In this document: positions 34,497 through 42,267 of the stretch, piece after piece
How the letters are laid out: each line of letters opens with the position of its first letter
Position numbering within the stretch: the first letter of the stretch is position 1
DNA from: Bacteroidaceae bacterium
Lineage (GTDB): Bacteria > Bacteroidota > Bacteroidia > Bacteroidales > Bacteroidaceae
Length of the DNA: 42,267 bases
Direction of reading: 5' to 3'
Assembly (NCBI GenBank): GCA_017468985.1
Contig: JAFUHF010000078.1
Span: 1 to 42,267, forward strand
The notes under the pieces: model-generated
What the model was told of the DNA's origin: nothing
Databases searched by the model: none
Seen by the model: only the letters and a program-made list of their open reading frames with translations
Made by a program: the position numbers and the translations under genes

Positions 34497-36281
34497 TTAT
34501 TCTTTGATGTATTTTGAACTTCTGATTTTCTTTTTGAGTGTTTTTGAAGGCGGAGCAAGCTTACGGGCCTTTTGCCAGGCGGCCTGAGCCTCTTTTTTGC
34601 GCCCCAGCATGAGGTAGATGTCGCCGGCGTGTTCGTATAGGTTTGCGTCTTCGGGCTCGTCTTCCAAAAGTGGCATGGCCTGCTCCATGTAAGCTCTGGC
34701 TTGTTCATAATCACCTTGCATGAAGAGTATCCAGGCATAGGTGTCCAAATAAGTGGGATTTTCGGGCTCTATCTTGAGCACCCGGGCGCTCATTTTGCGT
34801 GCATCGTCCAAACGGTCAGAGGAGAGTGACAAAAAATAGGCATAATTGTTCAAACAGATCACGTTGGAGGGATTATAAACCAGTGCACTGTCGTAATAGG
34901 CATAGGCTTTGTCGCGATAACCGGCTTGGTGGAGCGCATCGGCATACGATGAGTAGAAATTAGACACTCTTTCCCTGTCCTTGGTGGCCGGTACTTGCTC
35001 CAAACCGTATTGGAAGAGTTCCAGCGACTCGGCATAGCGTTTTTCCTGATAAAGCGCTCCTCCGCCGATGTGGTAGAAAATCAAACGGCTTGGGCGCAGC
35101 TTAATGCCTTCCTTGCAGAGCCTCACGGCCTCTTCGTAGTCCTTATGGTCTAATGCTTCCTGCACCATGAGCAGTCGGGCCTGCTCCTCGGTGGGGTCGA
35201 TCTCCAAGAGTTTCCTCATGCAGGGCACGAAGGCGGAATCGGGCCTGTTTTTCGACGCCAAGTACTGTGCATACATCTGCGGAAACTGTTTTTCGATGAG
35301 GGGCTGCATCATGAGATTGCTGAAGATGCGCTCCACCTGCATTTCGCCCTTCTTGCTGCCCTTCAGGCTGCTCATCAGGCTTTGCATCATGGAAACGCGC
35401 AGGTCGTTGGGCTGCGAATTGTTCATAATGACCGCTTCGATGGCCTCCAAGAGCCTTTCTTCGTCGTTGAGGCTCTGAAAATAAAGCACGCGAAACACTT
35501 GAGCCGACAAATTGTCGGGGTTTGCGGCCACTGCCTCTTTATAGGCTTTCCAGGCGGTGGCAGTGTCGCCCTTGTGCAAATAAGCCTCAGCCCGGGCCAC
35601 GGGGTAATATTCGTTGTCGGGATTTTCGTGCATGAGCTTCTCCGCAATGACTATTTCGTCATCATAGCGCCGCATGCGGTTCAGCGTCTTCATCTTCATG
35701 TTTTCTATTTCCTCATTCTCGCCCTCAGCCTTTTCCCAGTCCTCCAATACGCCAAGCAAATCCTCGTACTGCTGTTGCCGTTCGAAGATGGTAGCCAGCA
35801 TCTGGAAGGCCATTTCGCGCTTCAGGTCGTTTTGCGCCAACTTGCGGAACACGGGAACAGCCTCTTCGTACTTTCCAAGGGTCATTTCATACTTGCCGTA
35901 ACACTCCATGTAGTACAGGTTCTGCTCCTGGGTCAAGGCGATGGCCTTCTGGAAGAGTTGTTCCACTTCGTCGCTCTCCATCACGGCCCCCTGCGTGCCC
36001 AGCATGGCCAAATCAAACAAGGCCTCGGGAGCTTCGGGCCGGAGTTCAAGGGCACGTTTCAAAAGCTGGTACTGCCCCGTGTGATTGCCCTTTTCGCGCT
36101 GCACAACGGATTCTAAGTAGTAGGTTCTGAATTTTCCGTCGGCCTCAGCACTTTCCTTAGAGGCTGGGGTAGCCTTCTGGGCAGCCTGCGCTCCTGCCAT
36201 GAGGGGGAATGCCAAGATGCACAGAACCAACGCCATGGTTCTGAGCCTCCGTTGCTGCCAGGTGCTGCCCCACTCCTTCAC
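34497..36281 (-). CDS. Exported TPR-repeat protein
   Basis: This protein of about 594 residues has a signal peptide ending AFPLMAGAQ and then many tetratricopeptide repeats, for example SAEADGKFRTYYLESV, the YNPSNVICLNNYAYFLS unit and the EPENPTYLDTYAWILF unit near the C-terminus. It probably acts as a periplasmic or outer-membrane scaffold. The start is uncertain: an ATG at 36329 overlaps dut by 41 bases and only re-reads its conserved C-terminus; the ATG at 36236 lacks basic residues; the GTG at 36281, 8 bases after the dut stop, gives a good n-region and is preferred. Confidence 0.85.
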   Translation of the reverse strand: MKEWGSTWQQRRLRTMALVLCILAFPLMAGAQAAQKATPASKESAEADGKFRTYYLESVVQREKGNHTGQYQLLKRALELRPEAPEALFDLAMLGTQGAVMESDEVEQLFQKAIALTQEQNLYYMECYGKYEMTLGKYEEAVPVFRKLAQNDLKREMAFQMLATIFERQQQYEDLLGVLEDWEKAEGENEEIENMKMKTLNRMRRYDDEIVIAEKLMHENPDNEYYPVARAEAYLHKGDTATAWKAYKEAVAANPDNLSAQVFRVLYFQSLNDEERLLEAIEAVIMNNSQPNDLRVSMMQSLMSSLKGSKKGEMQVERIFSNLMMQPLIEKQFPQMYAQYLASKNRPDSAFVPCMRKLLEIDPTEEQARLLMVQEALDHKDYEEAVRLCKEGIKLRPSRLIFYHIGGGALYQEKRYAESLELFQYGLEQVPATKDRERVSNFYSSYADALHQAGYRDKAYAYYDSALVYNPSNVICLNNYAYFLSLSSDRLDDARKMSARVLKIEPENPTYLDTYAWILFMQGDYEQARAYMEQAMPLLEDEPEDANLYEHAGDIYLMLGRKKEAQAAWQKARKLAPPSKTLKKKIRSSKYIKE

Positions 36282-36288
36282 CGCTGCT

Positions 36289-36726
36289 TCAACTTTGGGT
36301 TCCGGTGTGGCCAAATCCGCCTGCGCCACGCTCTGTTTCGCTCAGCACGTCCACCTGTGCCCATCCGGCCTGCTCGTAACGGGCTATAATGAGCTGCGCT
36401 ATGCGGTCGCCGTCTTGAATCGGAAAATCTTCGGTCGAAAGGTTGATCAGTATCACGCCTATCTCGCCCCGATAGTCCGAATCGATGGTGCCTGGGGCAT
36501 TGAGCACGGTGATTCCCTTCTTAATGGCCAGTCCGGAGCGCGGACGCACCTGTGCTTCGTAGCCCACGGGCAGGGCTATGTAGAGTCCGGTGGGAATGAT
36601 GCGCCGCTCCATGGGGCTGAGCACCACCGGCTCGTCCAGATTGGCTCGCAGATCCATGCCTGCACTGCCCTCGGTGGCATAGGCCGGCAGGGCGTGATGT
36701 GAATGGTTGATGATTTCTACTTTCAT
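36289..36726 (-). CDS. dut: dUTP diphosphatase
   Basis: This 145-residue protein has all five dUTPase motifs: [30 protein letters not shown] and the C-terminal [10 protein letters not shown] arm. It hydrolyses dUTP to dUMP in the cytoplasm, protecting DNA and feeding thymidylate synthesis. The ATG at 36726 (MKVEIIN) is chosen since the 36783 alternative overlaps the -7 box. It leads the minus-strand operon with TPR, DUF4292 and EnvC genes. Confidence 0.97.
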   Translation of the reverse strand: MKVEIINHSHHALPAYATEGSAGMDLRANLDEPVVLSPMERRIIPTGLYIALPVGYEAQVRPRSGLAIKKGITVLNAPGTIDSDYRGEIGVILINLSTEDFPIQDGDRIAQLIIARYEQAGWAQVDVLSETERGAGGFGHTGTQS

Positions 36727-36780
36727 CGTTCTGTAGTCTTTGCTTGGTCCCCCTGAAAGGGCCATTATGATTATAGTGGA

Positions 36781-36812
36781 CAAAATTACCGCTTTTTGCG
36801 CACTGCACCAAA
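36781..36812 (-). promoter_or_regulatory. Consensus promoter for the dut operon
   Basis: On the minus strand TTTG (36809-36812), 20 bases, then TAATTTTG (36781-36788), giving a leader of about 48 bases before dut. Confidence 0.7.
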
Positions 36813-36880
36813 CTTATTGCTTAAAATCAAGGGGCACACGGGGCTCTTGCGAGTGCAGCAACGAGGTGCGAAGCAGATTT

Positions 36881-37384
36881 TCAGTCTACGCGGTAGCGTC
36901 CCAGGTCGCCCTTCTGCCTGATTCTCGCTCTGTAGCGGAGCGGACTCATGCCGTGGGCCTTCTTGTAGGCCAAAAAGAAGTTAAACGAGGTTCCGTAGCC
37001 CGAAAGCCGGGCCACATCCTCCATCGACAGGTCGGTGTAGCGCAGATATTCGTCGGCCACGCGCTTACGGTAGGCCAGTCGAAAGTCAATGTTGCGCATT
37101 CCGGTGAACAAGAACACCAGGGAATCCAGATCCTCACGTCGGATGCCGTAACGACTCACAAAGGGACGCAGATCGGAGCCGCCATTGGTGAGATACATCA
37201 AATAGTCATCGAAAATCTGAATGCCAGTCGGTCTCCGGTTGGACTTCAAGGGTAAATAACTCACTTCGCCGTCCTCATCGTATACGCGCCTGAGTCGCAT
37301 GGGCGATATCAGGAGCTCGTCAAGAGAGAATTGGGGCGGCGTGAGGAGTTTTCGGGACTTTCGCCCTCGTAGGTTGTCATTCAT
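36881..37384 (-). CDS. Short AraC-type helix-turn-helix protein
   Basis: This 167-residue protein ends in a typical AraC/XylS double helix-turn-helix: RLAYRKRVADEYLRYTDLSM then VARLSGYGTSFNFFLAYKKA and SPLRYRA. The N-terminal 85 residues are basic and show no cupin sugar-binding or response-regulator domain. The last HTH is complete, so it can probably bind DNA. It has a -7 box TAATTTTG at 37421-37428 and is divergent from dgt across an AT-rich gap that could hold its operator. Targets are unknown. Confidence 0.75.
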   Translation of the reverse strand: MNDNLRGRKSRKLLTPPQFSLDELLISPMRLRRVYDEDGEVSYLPLKSNRRPTGIQIFDDYLMYLTNGGSDLRPFVSRYGIRREDLDSLVFLFTGMRNIDFRLAYRKRVADEYLRYTDLSMEDVARLSGYGTSFNFFLAYKKAHGMSPLRYRARIRQKGDLGRYRVD

Positions 37385-37429
37385 ATGCTTAAATATAGTG
37401 CGTAGCACGGGCTACCGATGCAAAATTAC

Positions 37430-37640
37430 GCATTTCTTCAGAATCACCACTTCACTTAAGGAGAAAATTTAACTTCAATTCTAAAATGAAGTTTTTGCTA
37501 CTTAATAAATATGCTTTAATTATATAACCATAAAATAATGAATAGATAAAATTCATTTAATTATAAAATAATACTTGTATAGTTATATAAATAAATCAAA
37601 TTTCTAAAACTATATAAGTATGATTATTAAAATTAGGCTT
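37430..37640. other. Very AT-rich segment with a 14-bp inverted repeat
   Basis: Between the AraC-type gene and dgt about 200 bp is far richer in A and T than the rest. ATACTTGTATAGTT (37571-37584) is matched in 13 of 14 positions by the inverted AACTATATAAGTAT (37608-37621). TTTAATTATA occurs directly repeated at 37515 and 37556. It holds no gene. It could be an operator region, an UP-rich promoter zone or imported DNA. The rest of the gap up to 37793 has only a GC-rich stretch near 37700. Confidence 0.6.
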
Positions 37641-37793
37641 TATTCCCTACAATCACCATCCTGATGGGCCCAAACAAAGCCCAAATCCTTAAAAGGGAGA
37701 CTCCGGGAGCCCCTATTTGCAAATTATTCACTAAATTCGCTCCTCCTTATCACCCCGAGGAACCACTATTTCCTCTAACGCAGAACCGTCAAG

Positions 37794-39170
37794 ATGACCA
37801 ATACGCCTAAAATGGACTGGAACCGCCTGATTTCGTCGAAACGACTCGGGCAAGACAGCAACAGCCGCCACGAGGTGGCCGAATATCGCACAGAATTTCA
37901 GCGCGACTACGACCGCCTGATCTTTTCGTCCCCTTTTCGCCGCTTGCAGAACAAGACGCAGGTGTTTCCGCTGCCCGGAAGCATCTTTGTGCACAACCGT
38001 TTGACTCACAGCCTGGAAGTTTCGAGCGTGGGCCGCAGCCTCGGCACCGATGCAGCGCGCGAATTGCTCCTCAGACATCCCGATTTGAAACCTTCAACGC
38101 TCGACATGCTCGGAGCCATCGTTTCGTCGGCCTGCCTGGCCCACGATCTGGGCAATCCACCTTTTGGCCACGCCGGCGAACGGGCCATTTCCTCCTACTT
38201 CAGCGAGGGCAAGGGAGCGCAAATCAAGCCCCTCATCCTTCAGGAATGCGGTGAGCAGCTGGGAGAGTGGCTCTGGAGCGACATCGTCAACTTCGACGGC
38301 AACGCCAACGCCTTCCGACTGCTCACCCATCAGTATGAGGGTCGCCGCGCCGGAGGCTACGCCATGACCTACAGCGTGCTGGCATCCATCGTGAAATATC
38401 CTTACACCTCACTGCTCGCGGAGCGCAAACCCAAGTTTGGTTTCTTCCAAAGCGAAACCGATGACTATGTCAGAATAGCCAGGGAACTCGGCATTCTGCC
38501 CCTTAGGGAAGACGAAGGACGCATACGCTACGTACGTTATCCCTTGGCCTACTTCGTGGAGGCGGCCGACGACATTTGCTATGAAATCATGGACATAGAA
38601 GATGCCCACAAGCTCCACATCATCACCACGGAGCAGACCTGCGAGCTGTTTTTGGGCTTCTTTGAAGGAGAGAGGCGCCAGAAAATAGCTCAGGCCCACC
38701 CCAACGTGACTGACCCGAACGAACGCGTGATCTATTTGCGCTCATGCGTGATCAACCAGATAGAACAAGAGTGCGTGAAGGCCTTCATCCGCCATGAGGA
38801 AGACATCCTGAGCGGCCAGTTCAGCGGCTCGCTCATTGAGCACACCGACCCTACGTGCGTAAAAGCCTTCAAGGCCTGCTCCGACTTTGCCAGACAGCAC
38901 ATTTACAAGGCACGCGAAGTGCTCGACGTGGAATTGGCCGGTTACCGCATCATCCACATGCTGCTTGACCTCATGACCAACGCCGTGCTGGAGCCCGACA
39001 AGGCCTATAGCCGCCAACTCATTGACCGCGTGCCCAACCAGTATCAGATTAAGCACCCCACGCTCCACGGGAGAATCATGGGGGTGCTCGATTACGTTTC
39101 GGGCATGACAGACGTGTACGCCCTGGACCTCTACCGGAAGATTATAGGACTGAGCCTACCCGTGGTGTGA
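37794..39170 (+). CDS. dgt: dGTP triphosphohydrolase
   Basis: This 458-residue HD-domain protein begins with the Dgt pattern RTEFQRDYDRLIFSSPFRRL, followed by HNRLTHSLEVSSVGRSLG and the HD metal site HDLGNPPFGHAGE (about 116-128). It hydrolyses dGTP to deoxyguanosine and triphosphate, adjusting dNTP pools; some relatives protect against phage. The usual C-terminal region (LMTNAVLEPDKAYSRQLI) is present. It stands alone on the plus strand, convergent with cvfB, near dut, another dNTP-pool enzyme. Confidence 0.93.
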   Translation: MTNTPKMDWNRLISSKRLGQDSNSRHEVAEYRTEFQRDYDRLIFSSPFRRLQNKTQVFPLPGSIFVHNRLTHSLEVSSVGRSLGTDAARELLLRHPDLKPSTLDMLGAIVSSACLAHDLGNPPFGHAGERAISSYFSEGKGAQIKPLILQECGEQLGEWLWSDIVNFDGNANAFRLLTHQYEGRRAGGYAMTYSVLASIVKYPYTSLLAERKPKFGFFQSETDDYVRIARELGILPLREDEGRIRYVRYPLAYFVEAADDICYEIMDIEDAHKLHIITTEQTCELFLGFFEGERRQKIAQAHPNVTDPNERVIYLRSCVINQIEQECVKAFIRHEEDILSGQFSGSLIEHTDPTCVKAFKACSDFARQHIYKAREVLDVELAGYRIIHMLLDLMTNAVLEPDKAYSRQLIDRVPNQYQIKHPTLHGRIMGVLDYVSGMTDVYALDLYRKIIGLSLPVV

Positions 39171-39263
39171 GCCACAGAGAAAGCAAAGGCTGCCATCCGG
39201 CCCTGCACATTAAAAAACGATACTGAAAACTTTGGAAAATCTGGCTTTACGACCAACCACGGG

Positions 39264-40100
39264 TCAATCATTGGGGGCCAGATGGAGTCCGTCGTCTGCA
39301 ATGAGGATGTAGTGCTCCTTGTAGAGCGTTCCTACAGCACGCTTAAACGCCTTTTTGCTCACGTGGAAGCGCTCATAAATTTCGTCGGCCGGCGTATGGT
39401 CGCCATAGGGCAAAAAGCCTTCGGCCTTGTTGAGTTCACGAAGCAAGAGAGTGGCCACATCGTCCACCAGGCGCCATCCGGAATGTTGCAGGGCGATGTC
39501 TATCTTGCCATCGGCCCTCACAGCTTTCACTACGGCCTTCTGGCGATGGCCTACGTTGATTTGACGGAAAATTTCGTCACGATAGATGAGCCCTTCGTAC
39601 TTTCCATCTACAATTACCTTAAAACCCAGGTCGGTATGCTTCCAAACGATGATTTCCACCTCTTGGCCGGAGCGGTAAGGCGGAAAGTCAGCACTCAGGC
39701 ATCGATCAACCTTTGCGGTGCCCACAATGCGGCCCGTGCGGTCGTCAATGTAGATATATATAAGGTAATAACGGTCTTTGACCATCTTGTGGCGCTGCTC
39801 GGAGAAAGGCACGAAGAGATCTTTGAGCAATCCCCAGTCCATGAAGGCCCCATAACGGTTGGTCCAGGCCACCCGGAGGAAGGCAAACTGCCCCACTTCG
39901 GCCAGAGGCTCCTCCAGCGTTCCCACGGGCTTGCCCGACTGGTCGAAGTAGACAAAAACCCTCACCTCGTCACCCACATGAAGGTCGGGGGTGACATAAT
40001 TCCGGGGCATCAGGATGTCTGTGCCCGAGCCGTCGAGTATTGCACCATGGTCGGTAAAGCGAATGATGCGCAGCGTGTTGAAATGGCCAATATTGAGCAT
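39264..40100 (-). CDS. cvfB: CvfB-family S1 RNA-binding protein
   Basis: This 278-residue protein has S1-like OB domains: residues about 4-60 (LRIIRFTDHGAILDG), 70-135 (FLRVAWTNRYGAFMDWGL) and 150-210 (YEGLIYRDEIFRQINVG). A winged-helix domain follows (ADEIYERFHVSKKAFKRAVG). This order matches CvfB, which binds RNA and affects virulence-gene expression in Staphylococcus. It abuts lolD: its start is at 40100 and lolD ends at 40101, so the two are co-transcribed and perhaps translationally coupled. Confidence 0.88.
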   Translation of the reverse strand: MLNIGHFNTLRIIRFTDHGAILDGSGTDILMPRNYVTPDLHVGDEVRVFVYFDQSGKPVGTLEEPLAEVGQFAFLRVAWTNRYGAFMDWGLLKDLFVPFSEQRHKMVKDRYYLIYIYIDDRTGRIVGTAKVDRCLSADFPPYRSGQEVEIIVWKHTDLGFKVIVDGKYEGLIYRDEIFRQINVGHRQKAVVKAVRADGKIDIALQHSGWRLVDDVATLLLRELNKAEGFLPYGDHTPADEIYERFHVSKKAFKRAVGTLYKEHYILIADDGLHLAPND

Positions 40101-40757
40101 TTATGCAGAAAGAATTTTGCCATCCTTCATGTGGATGGTACGGTCAGTGAGCGTGGCAAGGCCTTCGTCGTGGGTCACGATGACGAAAGTCTGTCCCATT
40201 TGGTCACGGAGGTCGAAGAACAGCCGGTGGAGATCGGTTTTGTTTCTGGAGTCAAGGCTGCCGGAGGGTTCGTCGGCCAAAACTACCTTGGGATGGTTCA
40301 CGAGGGCGCGAGCCACTGCCACGCGCTGATTCTCTCCGCCCGAGAGTTCCTTTGGACGATGATTTGCACGATCAGCCAACTTCATGAAGTCCAATAATTC
40401 CATGGCGCGAGCACGGGCCTCTTTTTCTTTCTTACCGGCGATAAAAGCCGGCATCATGACATTCTCCAAGGCTGAAAATTCGGGTAAAAGCTGATGGAAC
40501 TGAAACACGAAGCCTATACTGTCGGCTCGGAAACGCGACAGCGCATTGGTTCGGAGTTTTAAAACGTCAATTCCGTCGATCAGGACCTGGCCGGCGTCGG
40601 GAACGTCGAGCGTTCCGATTATCTGAAGCAGCGTAGTCTTACCAGCACCGCTGGGCCCCACAATGCTCACCACCTCACCCTGATTCACATGAAGATTGAT
40701 GCCTTTGAGCACCTCTAAGGACCCAAAACTCTTGTGAATGCCTCTGACGTCGATCAT
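40101..40757 (-). CDS. lolD: ABC transporter ATP-binding protein, LolD type
   Basis: This 218-residue ATPase has Walker [10 protein letters not shown] (about 34-42), Q-loop [16 protein letters not shown], the signature [15 protein letters not shown] (about 139) and Walker [13 protein letters not shown]. Length and sequence fit the LolD/MacB group, whose LolD energises release of lipoproteins from the inner membrane together with LolC/LolE. The permease genes are not next to it, which is common in Bacteroidota. A -7 box TAATTTTG (40830-40837) and a hairpin-like CCTTCC/GGAAGG (40791-40817) precede it. Confidence 0.88.
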   Translation of the reverse strand: MIDVRGIHKSFGSLEVLKGINLHVNQGEVVSIVGPSGAGKTTLLQIIGTLDVPDAGQVLIDGIDVLKLRTNALSRFRADSIGFVFQFHQLLPEFSALENVMMPAFIAGKKEKEARARAMELLDFMKLADRANHRPKELSGGENQRVAVARALVNHPKVVLADEPSGSLDSRNKTDLHRLFFDLRDQMGQTFVIVTHDEGLATLTDRTIHMKDGKILSA

Positions 40758-40829
40758 GCTATGCTGAATTTTGCGTTGAACTTTTCCTCCATCCTTCCCT
40801 TAAGGGGAAAAGGAAGGTGATTTGGACCA

Positions 40830-40837
40830 CAAAATTA
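40830..40837 (-). promoter_or_regulatory. -7 box TAATTTTG for lolD-cvfB
   Basis: The minus strand reads TAATTTTG about 75 bases before the lolD ATG. The leader contains the purine/pyrimidine inverted repeat CCTTCC ... GGAAGG. Confidence 0.45.
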
Positions 40838-40937
40838 CGAAATAGGAGAGAATAAAATGTTCATGACGGGCAAAATTCGCTCCAGAGGATTTTAACCCAC
40901 TGTTTAACCGAAAGAATCATCTTCTTCATTGAAATGA

Positions 40938-40969
40938 TTTGTATACCATGGGATTTAATCTTACTTTTA
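40938..40969 (+). promoter_or_regulatory. Promoter before the carbohydrate-binding pseudogene
   Basis: TTTG (40938-40941), 20 bases, then TACTTTTA (40962-40969), one mismatch from TAnnTTTG. The promoter seems intact although the gene is not. Confidence 0.5.
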
Positions 40970-40987
40970 CACGAAACATTATGGAAT

Positions 40988-42038
40988 ATGAAGACTTTAC
41001 GCATTTCTATCATTCTCCTGATAGCCATCATAGGGCTTGGGGCCTGTGGCGATGATGAGCCCGAGACTTCTTCTTTCGACGGAAGCAGCAATTCCAGTGA
41101 CAACATTACCGTTGACAAGACCTTCGCGGCCTCTACGGAGGGCGACGTGCAGACATTTACCGTAAACCTGGACTCTACGGCGCTACAAAACGAGACGGAA
41201 ATCATCCCCACAGACTACGCTCTTTAGCGAGGGACAAATCATTTTTAGCTGCAGGGGACTACTCACAGTCAACGGAACGGGAAAAAACGACATATGCAGC
41301 GATGAGTACATCATATTTCGCCCCGGATGCAACATCTACGTAGCCGCTATGGCCAACCATGGCATTAAAGCAAACGAAACGATAGAGGTGAGGGGCGGCG
41401 TGATCAATATTTTGAGCACCGCGACAGCCGCTTAGGGCATAAAAACCGACGGAAACATCCTCATCAGCGGCGGAAGGACCACGGTGAAGACTACGGGCGA
41501 CGGCACCTTCGACAGTAGCGAGAATGACGCCAAGGGAGCGGCCGGGCTGAAATGTGACAGCACATTTGCGATGACGGGCGGCCTGCTGCTCGTAGAGAGC
41601 TCCGGAAGCGGAGGCAAAGGCGTCAAAACAGACATGGAGATGACCGTCAGCGGAGGTAATTTGAAGGTCATCACCACCGGTAAGGAATATACGTACAACA
41701 GATACAGCGCATCGCCCAAGGGTTTGAAAGCTGACGGGAACATGAGCGTCACGGGAGGAACCATTCAGGTGAGATGCAGCAATGCAGAGGGCATAGAGAC
41801 CAAAGGTACGCTCACCATCAACGATGGGACAATCGAAAGCTACAGCGGTGACAATGCCATTAACTCTAAACTCAACATGACGCTCAACGGAGGCTACATT
41901 TATGCCCATTATACAGGCAACGACGGCATAGATTCAAACAAAAACCACGTAGAATTGGAGCAAAACATTCACCTCCCGATTGGGGAACTCTACAAAGAAA
42001 ACTTCTTTTACTGGATTGAGTTCAATTATCTAAAATAA
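40988..42038 (+). pseudogene. Decayed carbohydrate-binding-domain (DUF4353-like) lipoprotein gene
   Basis: The start (MKTLRISIILLIAIIGLGAC) is a lipoprotein signal ending in a lipobox, and the frame stops at TAG 41225-41227. From 41223 the +1-shifted frame continues with FSEGQIIFS, LLTVNGTGKNDICSD and IIFRPG, matching the middle of the secreted repeat-domain family rich in turns such as ITSGG, TINDGTIE and GGYIYAHYTGNDGID. By comparison with the family as I know it, about 120 codons between the linker and FSEGQ have been deleted, changing frame. A second defect is TAG at 41433-41435, where relatives have Lys. The usual 3' end is also lost after GIDSNKN. So it is broken in at least three places. 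Confidence 0.8.
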
Positions 42039-42074
42039 ACAGCCCTCACCACACATTGCCGCGCCTTATTTCGC

Positions 42075-42267
42075 CTAAATTTGGTGTTGACCAATGAGGC
42101 GCAGCAACGATGTGCGTTCACCTACGATCCAAACCACATCGCCTTGTTCAAAAACGCGTTGAGCCTGCGGTAACACCAAGTGGTCAACGCCATCCTCAAA
42201 GCCAACGAGCATACACTGGTATATTTCGCGTAAACCGCTGTCTCGAACAGTCTTACCAAGAAATGGA
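42075..42267 (-). CDS. Cation:proton antiporter, C-terminal TrkA-C domain (partial)
   Basis: The minus strand has an open frame from the window edge to TAG at 42075-42077, about 63 residues. It reads LGKTVRDSGLREIYQCMLVG, then VLPQAQRVFEQGDVVWIVGE and ends LLRLIGQHQI. This is the RCK_C/TrkA-C pattern that closes CPA2-type cation:proton antiporters and some K+ channels in Bacteroidota. The rest lies outside the window, so the transporter type is inferred. Confidence 0.7.
   Translation of the reverse strand, partial: PFLGKTVRDSGLREIYQCMLVGFEDGVDHLVLPQAQRVFEQGDVVWIVGERTSLLRLIGQHQI

Overview
The window looks like chromosomal DNA from a Bacteroidota species of the Prevotella type. The reasons are: the repeated -7 hexamer-like box TAnnTTTG (often with TTTG about 19-20 bases upstream) in front of genes instead of sigma70 boxes; a PorT-family outer-membrane protein of the type IX secretion system; DUF4834 and DUF4292 proteins; a carboxypeptidase-regulatory-domain TonB receptor; an S16 ribosomal protein with a long charged tail; and the dut-TPR-DUF4292-EnvC gene order. 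No rRNA, tRNA, CRISPR array, prophage or insertion sequence was seen.

Layout, left to right. 1-3022 (minus): the 5' part of a TonB-dependent receptor and a guanine deaminase. 3307-9258 (plus): dnaE, trxA, frr, rsgA. 9265-9999 (minus): porT-like. 10210-11863 (plus): psd-pssA-DUF4834, a phosphatidylethanolamine synthesis operon. 11897-13096 (minus): tadA and pyrH. 13188-15594 (plus): yraN, birA and a MATE exporter. 15595-16075 holds no gene, but contains an unusual phased array of alternating inverted repeats with a period of about 42 bp. 16076-18638 (minus): two tandem CE15-type glucuronoyl esterase homologues, divergent from 18953-24041 (plus), which carries an OPT transporter, kduI, kduD and an ExuT-like MFS transporter. 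Together these read as a uronate-utilisation locus: esterases that free glucuronate from lignin or xylan esters outside the cytoplasm, import, then ketol-isomerase and dehydrogenase steps towards 2-keto-3-deoxygluconate.

24145-25873 (plus): rpsP and an exported nucleoside-hydrolase-like protein. 25957-27735 (minus): prfB, a 47-residue membrane protein and a CYTH phosphatase. 27812-29617 (minus): a long-chain acyl-CoA ligase. 29618-30101: a divergent gap with a promoter-hairpin unit that may be a small RNA. 30102-32100 (plus): an M20 deacetylase and an EamA transporter. 32097-36726 (minus): dut, a TPR protein, a DUF4292 lipoprotein and an EnvC-like murein hydrolase activator. 36881-37384 (minus): a short AraC-type HTH protein, separated from dgt (37794-39170, plus) by a very AT-rich segment with a 14-bp inverted repeat. 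39264-40757 (minus): lolD and cvfB. 40988-42038 (plus): a decayed gene for a secreted carbohydrate-binding-domain protein. The right edge (minus) holds the C-terminal TrkA-C domain of a cation:proton antiporter.

Most of the window is housekeeping. The strongest unexplained signal is the repeat array at 15630-15980. Next come the uronate locus with its OPT transporter and altered CE15 active sites, a possible hairpin repeat family (8249 and 24738), the 47-residue gene and the 29.9-kb small-RNA candidate.
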